Positions 21,141 to 28,274 of a stretch of 64,000 nucleotides of DNA are shown in pieces (positions within the stretch are counted from its first letter, which is position 1; every line of letters starts with the position of its first letter). The position numbers and the translations under genes were made by a program. The DNA comes from Burkholderiaceae bacterium (GTDB lineage Bacteria > Pseudomonadota > Gammaproteobacteria > Burkholderiales > Burkholderiaceae_E): contig JAGXFR010000022.1 in assembly GCA_024637155.1 (NCBI GenBank), positions 1 through 64,000 on the forward strand, read 5' to 3'. The notes under the pieces were generated by a model. It was not told the origin of the DNA, searched no databases, and saw only the letters and a list, made by a program, of their open reading frames with translations.

Positions 21141-22571
21141 ATGGCCGAACGCTACGACGTGATCGTCATCGGTGCGGGCCCGGCCGGCTATGTCGCGGCC
21201 ATCCGCGCGGCGCAGCTGGGCTTCAAGGTGGGCTGCGTCGAGAAGTGGGTGGACGCCGCCGGTTCGCCTGCGCTGGGAGGAACCTGCCTGAATGTCGGGT
21301 GCATCCCTTCGAAGGCGCTCCTTGCGTCCTCGGAGGAGTACGAGAAGGCGCAGCACCATCTCGACGTGCACGGCATCGGGGTCAAGGGTGTCTCGCTCGA
21401 CGTGGGCAAGATGATGGCGCGCAAGACGGCCATCGTCGAGAAGATGACCAAGGGAATCGAGTTCCTGTTCCGCAAGAACAAGATCACCTGGTTCAAGGGG
21501 CATGCGCGCTTCGTCGGCGCCGGTGACGACGGTTACCAGATCGAGGTCGCCGGCACCGGCAAGCCGGAGGTCCACACTGCGGTCAACGTGATCATCGCCA
21601 CCGGTTCGCGTGCCCGCCATCTCGACGGGGTCAAGGTCGACAACAAGACGATCTGCGACAACGAGGGTGCGCTGGCGTTTGCAGCGGTGCCCAAGCGCGT
21701 CGGCGTGATCGGGGCCGGGGTGATCGGACTGGAACTCGGTTCGGTGTGGCGCCGGCTCGGCTCGGAGGTCACGGTCCTCGAAGCGCTGCCGACTTTTCTC
21801 GCCGCCTGCGACGACGCGGTCGCGCGCGAAGCCTGGAAGCTCTTCACCAAGCAGGGGTTGAAGATCGAGATGGGCGTCACCGTCGGCAAGGTGAGTTCGA
21901 CGAAGAAGGGTGTGAGTGTTGCGTACACCGACGACAAGGGCAAGGCGCACAAGCTCGAGGTCGACAAGCTGGTGATCTCGGTGGGGCGCATTCCCAACAC
22001 CGAAGGTCTCGAGCTCGAAGCCATCGGACTGGCTCCGGACGAGCGCGGCTTCATCCCGGTGGATGAGCGCTGCCGCACGAAGCTGCCCGGCGTGTATGCG
22101 ATCGGGGACGTGGTGCGCGGTCCGATGCTCGCTCACAAGGGCGAGGACGAGGGAGTCATGGTCGCCGAGATCATCGCCGGACAGCACGCGCACATCGACT
22201 ACAACTGCATTCCATGGGTGATCTACACCTCGCCCGAGATTGCATGGGTGGGGGCCACGGAGCGGCGCCTCAAGGCCGATGGCCGCGCCTACAAGTCCGG
22301 GCAGTTCCCGTTCACGGCCAACGGGCGCGCGTTGGGCATCGGGGCACCCGATGGCTTCGTCAAGGTGCTGGTCGACGCCAAGACCGACGAGCTGCTCGGC
22401 GTGCACATCATCGCGGCATCGGCGTCCGATCTGATCGCCGAGGCGGTGGTGGCGATGGAGTTCAAAGCTTCGGGCGAGGACATCGGGAGAATCTGCCACG
22501 CGCATCCGTCGCTCTCGGAGGCGATGCGGGAGGCGGCGCTGGCCTCGGACAAGCGCGCGCTGCACCTCTAG
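21141..22571 (+). CDS. lpdA: dihydrolipoyl dehydrogenase (E3)
   Basis: Flavoprotein reoxidising dihydrolipoamide with NAD+. It has 476 residues. The FAD loop is IGAGPAGYVAA, the redox disulfide is C49/C54 in GGTCLNVGCIPSKALL, the NAD loop is VIGAGVIGLELGSV, and the C-terminal catalytic pair is H455/E460 in HAHPSLSEAM. It starts ten bases after sucB behind GGGGGAAGAGA and completes the complex-specific operon, so E3 is co-produced with E1 and E2. In many relatives zapE follows; here an unrelated small exported protein does. Confidence 0.97.
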   Translation: MAERYDVIVIGAGPAGYVAAIRAAQLGFKVGCVEKWVDAAGSPALGGTCLNVGCIPSKALLASSEEYEKAQHHLDVHGIGVKGVSLDVGKMMARKTAIVEKMTKGIEFLFRKNKITWFKGHARFVGAGDDGYQIEVAGTGKPEVHTAVNVIIATGSRARHLDGVKVDNKTICDNEGALAFAAVPKRVGVIGAGVIGLELGSVWRRLGSEVTVLEALPTFLAACDDAVAREAWKLFTKQGLKIEMGVTVGKVSSTKKGVSVAYTDDKGKAHKLEVDKLVISVGRIPNTEGLELEAIGLAPDERGFIPVDERCRTKLPGVYAIGDVVRGPMLAHKGEDEGVMVAEIIAGQHAHIDYNCIPWVIYTSPEIAWVGATERRLKADGRAYKSGQFPFTANGRALGIGAPDGFVKVLVDAKTDELLGVHIIAASASDLIAEAVVAMEFKASGEDIGRICHAHPSLSEAMREAALASDKRALHL

Positions 22572-22581
22572 GGTGCCGCGC

Positions 22582-23016
22582 ATGGCTCGCAAGCCGGCTG
22601 CCCCGCTGCGCGCGGTCGTGGGCGTCGTATGCGTGCTGCTCGCGCACACGGCGCTGGCCGGGGGACTGCTGCCGGAGTTCACCGAGCAGGCGCTGCGGAA
22701 CCCGCAGACGGCCCGCGCGGCGCTGCAGGCCACGCAGGCGGAACGCGGAAAGCTGGCTCCGCAGTGGCGTGCGCGGGAGCGTGCCTGCTTCGAGCGCTAT
22801 CTGGTCGAGGCGTGTCGCGCCGAGGTCTTGGGTGAGCGGCGCGCAGCCAGCACCGAACTCGACGGGATCGACCGGCGGGCCCGAGCGACGCTGCGTCACG
22901 AAGCGGCGATCGAGAAGAGCCGCAAGCTCGCGGAACGCCTGGTCAGGGACACCGGTTCGCCTGTGGAAAACCCGCAATCGGAAGCAGGCCTGCCGGTTGC
23001 CGGTTCCTCCCGCTGA
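22582..23016 (+). CDS. small exported protein of unknown function
   Basis: A 144-residue protein from the ATG at 22582 (a GTG at 22573 would add three residues). The N-terminus has a clear signal peptide (RAVVGVVCVLLAHTALA) with likely cleavage after ALA. The mature part is Arg/Ala/Glu-rich and mostly helical, with two cysteines in RACFERYLVEACRAEVLGERR that could form a short disulfide. The repeated arginines suggest a coiled-coil periplasmic protein. Proteins of this pattern appear to be a betaproteobacterial family without known role. The start lies ten bases after lpdA, so it may be co-transcribed with the sucA operon. Confidence 0.65.
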   Translation: MARKPAAPLRAVVGVVCVLLAHTALAGGLLPEFTEQALRNPQTARAALQATQAERGKLAPQWRARERACFERYLVEACRAEVLGERRAASTELDGIDRRARATLRHEAAIEKSRKLAERLVRDTGSPVENPQSEAGLPVAGSSR

Positions 23017-23085
23017 GACGGCGATTCGCGGCGTGTTATGTACCCATAGGGGTATCGAAAAGAGCGTCGGCAGGCCGGGATCGGA

Positions 23086-23114
23086 TTGAACGCGGAGGGC
23101 CGGCGCAGTATGAT
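23086..23114 (+). promoter_or_regulatory. sigma-70-type promoter of the DUF465 gene
   Basis: TTGAAC (23086-23091) and TATGAT (23109-23114) are separated by 17 bases, 57 bases upstream of the DUF465 start. This would give the small gene its own transcription, separate from the sucA operon. Confidence 0.55.
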
Positions 23115-23171
23115 GTAGCTTCATCCAACCCAACGCCGGATCAGTCGCGCTCCGGCCCGACCGGGAGATTC

Positions 23172-23387
23172 ATGAAAGCTGCGAACGAGTCGGATTTGGA
23201 ACCAATAAAGCGTCGGATCGCCGAGTTGCAACTCGAGCACAGGGGTCTGAACGCAGTGATCGAAGCGATCGGGCAGCAACCTGCCTTTGACGAGTTGCAA
23301 CTGCGGCGATTGAAGAAGCGCAAGCTGCAGATCAAGGACGACATCACCAGTCTGCAGATGCGGCTGGTACCGGACGTGCACGCCTGA
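23172..23387 (+). CDS. YdcH family protein (DUF465)
   Basis: A 71-residue protein of the YdcH/DUF465 family: two helices with heptad-like spacing and the basic motif LQLRRLKKRKLQIKDDI that defines the family. The function of the family is unknown. The ATG at 23172 follows GGGAGATTC. It is preceded by a good promoter and followed 16 bases later by the helicase gene, so the two could be co-transcribed. Confidence 0.85.
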   Translation: MKAANESDLEPIKRRIAELQLEHRGLNAVIEAIGQQPAFDELQLRRLKKRKLQIKDDITSLQMRLVPDVHA

Positions 23388-23403
23388 ATTTGAGCTGCCA
23401 CGT

Positions 23404-25503
23404 TTGAGTGAATATGCCGAGGCGGTCGCCGCAGCGTTCGGCGGCGATGGCGCGCTCGGACGCGCGCAGCCCGGATTTCTGGCGCGCGCGTCGCAACAGG
23501 CGCTGGCCGTGGCAGTGGGCGAGACGATCGCGCAAGCCGGATGCCTGATCGCCGAAGCCGGGACCGGAACCGGCAAGACCTACGCCTACCTGGTGCCCGC
23601 GCTGCTCGCCGGCGGACAGGTGATCATCAGCACCGGCACCAAGACACTTCAGGATCAACTGCTCGCTCGCGACCTGCCGGCGGTGGCCGCCGCGCTGGGC
23701 GTGGGACCGCGCGTCGCGGTGCTCAAGGGGCGGGGAAACTACGTGTGTCGCCACCACCTGGCGCGCAACCTGCTCGACGGGCGCTTCGAGCGGCGCGAGG
23801 ACGTCGCGCTGTTGCGCCGCATCGAGCGATTTGCCGCGATCAGCGCGAGCGGCGACCGGGGCGAGGCTCCGGGGATTCCCGAGGACGCACCCGTCTGGTC
23901 GCTGGCCACCTCGACGCGCGAGAACTGCCTCGGGCAGGAATGCCCGGACTGGGGCGAGTGCTTCGTCGTGCGCGCCCGCCAGGCCGCGCAACGCGCCGAC
24001 GTGGTGATCGTCAATCACCACCTCTTCTGCGCCGATCTGGCGCTGCGCGACGAGGGCGTCGCGGAGTTGCTGCCCGACGCCCACGCGCTGATCTTCGACG
24101 AGGCGCATCAACTGCCGGCCGTGGCGACGCAGTTCTTCGGCGCGGCCGTTTCCTCGCGCCAGGCGATCCAGTTCGCGCGCGATCTCCACCGTGTCGGGTG
24201 GAGCGAAGCGCGCGACGCAGCCGACTGGCGCGGGCTGGCCGAAGGGATCGAGCGCGGGGTTCGTGAATTGCGTCTCGAGGCCGGGAGCCCGGCCCGGTTG
24301 GATCGCGAGCGCGTGCTGCGCATGTCGGGTTTCGTTGCCGCGCTGACGAACCTGCGTGAGGCGCTCGAAGCCGCCCAGCAGGCGGCATCCGGAAGCGCCG
24401 AGCGTTCACGCGACCTGCAGCGGCTCGATGAACGCGCCCGCGAGCTCTGCGCGCGCTTGCAAGACTGGTCGAGCGCGGTGGCGGCGCCGGATGGCGAAGA
24501 GGGCAGCGCAGAGGAGAGCGTCGCAGCCGTGCGCTGGGTCGAGGTCTTCGCCGGCGGTGTCACGCTGCACGCGACACCGTTGTCGGTGGCGGAAGCCTTT
24601 CGTCGCCACCTATCGGGGGCGCCGCGCGCCCGGATCTTCACATCCGCAACCCTGTCGGTGGCGGGGCGCTTCGGTCACTTCCAGAGGGCGCTGGGTCTCG
24701 AAGACGCGCGTGCCGAACGCTGGGAGAGCCCCTTTGACTATGCACGCAACGCGCTGCTCTTCGTGCCGCAGGGATGCGGCGAACCGGGGTCCGCCGGTTT
24801 TGCCGAAGCCCTGGCGCAGGAGATCTGGCCCCTGCTCGAGGCCAATCGGGGTCGGGCATTCGTCTTGTGCACGAGCCTGCGCATGGTCGAACGGATGGCG
24901 GCATTGCTCGCAGAACGCATCGTCGCCGGGTCGGCGGGGCTCGAACTGCTGGTGCAGGGAACCGCCCCCCGTGCGGAATTGCTCGCGCGATTCCGGGGCG
25001 CGACAACACCGGTGCTGGTGGGCAGCGCCTCGTTCTGGGAGGGGGTGGACGTGGTCGGCGCGCAGCTCTCGCTGCTCGTCATCGACAAGCTGCCCTTCGC
25101 GCCGCCCGACGACCCGGTCGTACGCGCGCGCAGCGTGGCGGCACGGCGCGCCGGGCGGGACCCGTTTCAGGACCACCATCTGCCCGAGGCCGCGACCGCG
25201 CTGCAGCAGGGCGCAGGGCGCCTGATTCGTTCCGAGAGTGATCGCGGGGTGCTGGTGGTCGGGGACGAACGACTGGCGACGCGCGGCTACGGGCGACGGC
25301 TCATCGCCAGCCTGCCGCCGTTTCGTCGCACGCGCCTGCGCGACGAGGTGCTTGCGTTCATCGCAGCCACGGACGCCGGCCATTCGGGGCCGGGAGCGGA
25401 AACCGGAAGCGCGGCTGCCTCGGCAGCCGAGTCGGGGACGGACGCGCCTAGCGCCAGACCTGCCACCAGCGCCGGTCGTCGCCGCGGATCCCGCTCGCCA
25501 TGA
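23404..25503 (+). CDS. ATP-dependent DNA helicase, DinG/YoaA type with Fe-S cluster
   Basis: An XPD-like superfamily 2 helicase of 699 residues. Walker A is GTGTGKT (53-59) and Walker B DEAH (232-235). Four cysteines between them (C115, C175, C180, C186) match the [4Fe-4S] domain of DinG/YoaA. Late motifs include GSASFWEGVDVVG and QGAGRLIRSESDRGVLVVGDERL. The apparent start is TTG at 23404, as no ATG or GTG fits the conserved N-terminus. The last 45 or so residues are low-complexity Ala/Ser/Arg, unlike the family, and their codons overlap the 3' end of the convergent bamD by 56 bases. This suggests the tail arose by read-on into bamD. The role is presumably DNA repair or replication fork maintenance. 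Confidence 0.9.
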   Translation: MSEYAEAVAAAFGGDGALGRAQPGFLARASQQALAVAVGETIAQAGCLIAEAGTGTGKTYAYLVPALLAGGQVIISTGTKTLQDQLLARDLPAVAAALGVGPRVAVLKGRGNYVCRHHLARNLLDGRFERREDVALLRRIERFAAISASGDRGEAPGIPEDAPVWSLATSTRENCLGQECPDWGECFVVRARQAAQRADVVIVNHHLFCADLALRDEGVAELLPDAHALIFDEAHQLPAVATQFFGAAVSSRQAIQFARDLHRVGWSEARDAADWRGLAEGIERGVRELRLEAGSPARLDRERVLRMSGFVAALTNLREALEAAQQAASGSAERSRDLQRLDERARELCARLQDWSSAVAAPDGEEGSAEESVAAVRWVEVFAGGVTLHATPLSVAEAFRRHLSGAPRARIFTSATLSVAGRFGHFQRALGLEDARAERWESPFDYARNALLFVPQGCGEPGSAGFAEALAQEIWPLLEANRGRAFVLCTSLRMVERMAALLAERIVAGSAGLELLVQGTAPRAELLARFRGATTPVLVGSASFWEGVDVVGAQLSLLVIDKLPFAPPDDPVVRARSVAARRAGRDPFQDHHLPEAATALQQGAGRLIRSESDRGVLVVGDERLATRGYGRRLIASLPPFRRTRLRDEVLAFIAATDAGHSGPGAETGSAAASAAESGTDAPSARPATSAGRRRGSRSP

Positions 25504-26263
25504 AGGTGCTGTCGGCGAAGTTGCGATCGAGCACTTTCTGCGCACCCGCACTCAAGGCGTCGAGGCCCAGGTACTCGTAGGAACGCGCCATGATGTAGAG
25601 CGCCTCCTCGGTGGCCGGTGCCTGCGGGTACTGCTGGACGACTCCCTGCGCGCGGTTGGCGGCCGCGACGTAGGCACCGCGCAGGTAGTAGTAGCGCGCA
25701 ATGTGGAGTTCCCCGGCGGCCATCGAGTTGAGCAGGTAGACCAAGCGCGCTTCCGCATCTTCCGCGTAGCGGCTCTGCGGGAAGCGCTGCACGACTTCCT
25801 TGAAGGCGTCGAACGCGTCGCGCGAGGCCTTGAGGTCACGTTCGGAGAGGTCCTGGCCGCCGAGTGCCGCGAGCAGCCCCTGCTGCTCGCTGAAATTGAC
25901 GATCCCCTTGAGGTAGATCACGTAGTCGAGCGCGAAGTGATTCGGATGCAGCTTGACGAAGCGGTCGATCGCCGCGAGCGACAGCGCGCGTTCGCCATCC
26001 TTGTAATGCGCGTAGGCGATGTCGATCTGCGCCTGCTGCGCCCAGCGTCCGAAGGGGTAGCGGGATTCAAGGCGCTCGAGCTGCTTGATGGCCTCGGCGT
26101 AGCGGCCGGACGCAAGCTCCTCCCGGGCGTCTGCATATAATTGCTCCGGGGTCCAGTTGATCGTCTTGTCCGGATCCTTTCCCGAACTGCAGGCGGCGAG
26201 CGAGAGCGCACCCGCCAGCATCAGCAGGCCCAGCAATCGTTTCAGGAACAGGGCAACAGTCAT
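25448..26263 (-). CDS. bamD: outer membrane assembly lipoprotein BamD
   Basis: Essential lipoprotein of the BAM complex that inserts beta-barrel proteins into the outer membrane. From the ATG at 26263 the protein has 271 residues. The signal peptide ends in lipobox LAAC (ALSLAACSSGKDPD), followed by TPR-like repeats: LYADAREELASGRYAEAIKQLERLESRYPFGRWA, AIDRFVKLHPNHFALDYVIYLKG, and the SRYAEDAEARLVYLLN and YYYLRGAYVAAANRA segments. It is transcribed divergently from rluD with only three bases between start codons, an arrangement found in related genomes. The bamD promoter must therefore lie within the rluD coding region. Confidence 0.95.
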   Translation of the reverse strand: MTVALFLKRLLGLLMLAGALSLAACSSGKDPDKTINWTPEQLYADAREELASGRYAEAIKQLERLESRYPFGRWAQQAQIDIAYAHYKDGERALSLAAIDRFVKLHPNHFALDYVIYLKGIVNFSEQQGLLAALGGQDLSERDLKASRDAFDAFKEVVQRFPQSRYAEDAEARLVYLLNSMAAGELHIARYYYLRGAYVAAANRAQGVVQQYPQAPATEEALYIMARSYEYLGLDALSAGAQKVLDRNFADSTFMASGIRGDDRRWWQVWR

Positions 26264-26266
26264 ATC

Positions 26267-27367
26267 GTGGCACGGAACAAGAAGAGCGCCGCCCAGGGCA
26301 TCCGGGCGGACGGGAACCATCATACGCCGGGCGCGCAAGCACCCGCGGGGAACGGCGATTCGCTCGATTATAGCGAAGCCGGAAGCGCAGACGGGGGGGA
26401 ACCCGCGGCGGTCCCGGCGCTCTTGCTCGATGCGCACGACGGGGCCGGCGAACGGCTGGACCGATTTCTTGCCCGCCACCTGCCGCAGTTTTCGCGCTCG
26501 CGGCTGCAGCGCTGGATTGCGCTCGGTGCGGTCTACAGCGACGATCGGGTTCTCGCGGCCAAGACCCGGCTGGCCGGGAACGAACGCATCGTGGTCGAGC
26601 CCCAGCCGCTCGAAGCGGACCGCGCGTTTCAGCCCGAGCCGGTGCCGCTTGACGTCGTCGACGAAGACCCGCGGCTGATCGTGCTCGACAAGCCGGCGGG
26701 GCTCGTCGTGCACCCGGCGGCGGGGAACTGGAGCGGCACGCTGATGAACGGGCTGCTGCACGGCTGGCGGGAACTCGCCGCGTTGCCGCGCGCGGGGATC
26801 GTGCACCGTCTCGACAAGGACACCAGCGGTCTGATGGTCGTGGCGCGCGACGAGGCGACGCGCGTGGCGCTGATCGGCCAGCTTGCCGACCGCTCGATGT
26901 CGCGCCGTTATCTGGCGCTTGCCCTCGGCGCCGCCCCGGTGAGCGGCACCGTCGAGGCGGCGATCGGACGCGACGGGGCGAATCGGCTGCGCATGGCGGT
27001 GGTTCCGCCAGGGCGGGGTCGCCCCGCCCGCACCGATTTCAGGCTGCTGGCCCGCGGTTCGCTCGCCGGGCGCGCGGTTTCGCTGCTCGAGTGTCGGCTG
27101 CATTCGGGGCGCACCCATCAGATTCGCGTGCACCTGGCTTCGCTCGGATTCGCGCTGGTGGGGGATGCGCTCTACGGCGGGCTGGCGCTGGGGGCGATCG
27201 AGCGCCAGGCCCTGCACGCGTGGCGCCTGGGGCTTGCCGACCCCGTTGATGCAAGCCCGCGACGATGGCAGGCGCTGCCTCCGCCGGATCTGTGCGCCGC
27301 GATCGCCGGGGCCGGGATCGACCTGGACGCAGTCCTGCCCGACTGGCTGTGGAGCGCGGACGAATGA
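26267..27367 (+). CDS. rluD: ribosomal large subunit pseudouridine synthase RluD
   Basis: RNA pseudouridine synthase modifying 23S rRNA helix 69 (positions 1911, 1915 and 1917 in E. coli numbering). From a GTG at 26267 it has 366 residues. An S4 RNA-binding domain (GERLDRFLARHLPQFSRSRLQRWI) is followed by the catalytic domain with the essential aspartate in GIVHRLDKDTSGLMVVA, then RRYLALALG and HSGRTHQIRVHLASLG. The first 50 or so residues are low-complexity and poorly conserved, so a downstream TTG start is possible. The gene runs into pgeF with an ATGA overlap, a conserved pairing (rluD-yfiH in E. coli). Confidence 0.93.
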   Translation: MARNKKSAAQGIRADGNHHTPGAQAPAGNGDSLDYSEAGSADGGEPAAVPALLLDAHDGAGERLDRFLARHLPQFSRSRLQRWIALGAVYSDDRVLAAKTRLAGNERIVVEPQPLEADRAFQPEPVPLDVVDEDPRLIVLDKPAGLVVHPAAGNWSGTLMNGLLHGWRELAALPRAGIVHRLDKDTSGLMVVARDEATRVALIGQLADRSMSRRYLALALGAAPVSGTVEAAIGRDGANRLRMAVVPPGRGRPARTDFRLLARGSLAGRAVSLLECRLHSGRTHQIRVHLASLGFALVGDALYGGLALGAIERQALHAWRLGLADPVDASPRRWQALPPPDLCAAIAGAGIDLDAVLPDWLWSADE

Positions 27368-28218
27368 GCGGGAATGCGCATGCTGCGGATGCGATCCGCC
27401 CCATTGTTCCCGACTGGGACGCGGGCGCGCGGGTGGGCGCCCTGCTCACGCGTCGCGATGGCGGGGTGAGCCTTGGCGCCTACGCAGCGATCAGCGGCGC
27501 GGGCGGATTGAACCTTGGCGAGCGTTGCGGTGACGACCCGGCAGCGGTGCGCGCGAATCGGGCGCGGCTGCGCTCGCTGCTGCCCGCCGAGCCGGTGTGG
27601 ATGCGACAGGTGCACGGGATCGATGTGCACCGCGCGCGTGCCGCGCCGCGACCCGGGGACCCGGAGGTGATTGCAGATGCCGCCGTGACCGACGTTCCCG
27701 GCGTCGTGCTCGCCGTGCTCACGGCGGACTGCCTGCCGGTGCTGCTGGCCGATCGCGGCGCGCAGGTCGTCGGGATCGCGCATGCCGGATGGCGGGGACT
27801 CGCCGCCGGCGTGCTGGAGGCAACCGTCGCCCGGATGGTGCATTGCGGCGCCCGTGCGGAGCGACTGGTCGCCTACCTCGGTCCTGCCATCGGACCGGAT
27901 GCATTTGAGGTGGGCGAGGACGTGGTGAGCGCCTTTGCCGATGCGCACGACGCTCGGGCGGCGGCGCTGCGCTGTTTCCGGCCGTCGTCGGTGCCGGGAA
28001 AATGGTACGCGGATCTCGGCGCGCTCGCGCGCATGCGCCTCGCGAGCGCAGCCGTGGGTGCCGTCCGGGGTGGCGGGCGATGCACCGTCAGCGAACCCGA
28101 GCACTTCTACTCGTATCGCCGCGACCGCGAAACGGGACGTCTGGGCGCCTTCGTCTGGATCGATTCGGCGGGACCCGAAACCGAGGACAAGCGAAGCCGG
28201 TATGACCACGCGCGTTGA
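27364..28218 (+). CDS. pgeF: PgeF/YfiH family protein (purine nucleoside phosphorylase, DUF152)
   Basis: A member of the multicopper polyphenol oxidase-like family, now described as peptidoglycan editing factor and as zinc-dependent adenosine/purine nucleoside phosphorylase. It has 284 residues. Metal ligands are seen in QVHGIDVH, TADCLPVLLAD and AHAGWRGLAAGVLE, and the C-terminus has the family GGRCTVSEPEHFYSYRRD. The ATG at 27364 overlaps the rluD stop (ATGA), so the two are translationally coupled. Its 3' end overlaps the -35 of the phaC promoter. Confidence 0.92.
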   Translation: MSGNAHAADAIRPIVPDWDAGARVGALLTRRDGGVSLGAYAAISGAGGLNLGERCGDDPAAVRANRARLRSLLPAEPVWMRQVHGIDVHRARAAPRPGDPEVIADAAVTDVPGVVLAVLTADCLPVLLADRGAQVVGIAHAGWRGLAAGVLEATVARMVHCGARAERLVAYLGPAIGPDAFEVGEDVVSAFADAHDARAAALRCFRPSSVPGKWYADLGALARMRLASAAVGAVRGGGRCTVSEPEHFYSYRRDRETGRLGAFVWIDSAGPETEDKRSRYDHAR

Positions 28219-28242
28219 CAAAAATTTGCCGCAATGCAAAAT
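28215..28242 (+). promoter_or_regulatory. phaC promoter with overlapping inverted repeat
   Basis: A perfect -35 TTGACA (28215-28220) and CAAAAT (28237-28242) are 16 bases apart, starting inside the last codons of pgeF. The spacer carries an inverted repeat TTTGC-CGCAAT-GCAAA (28225-28229/28236-28240). PhaR repressors bind TGC/GCA-rich sites near PHA gene promoters, and a phaR gene lies 2.9 kb downstream, so this is a plausible PhaR operator. Confidence 0.6.
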
Positions 28243-28274
28243 GGGGCGAGATCATTCACTTGGGAGACGTGCGC

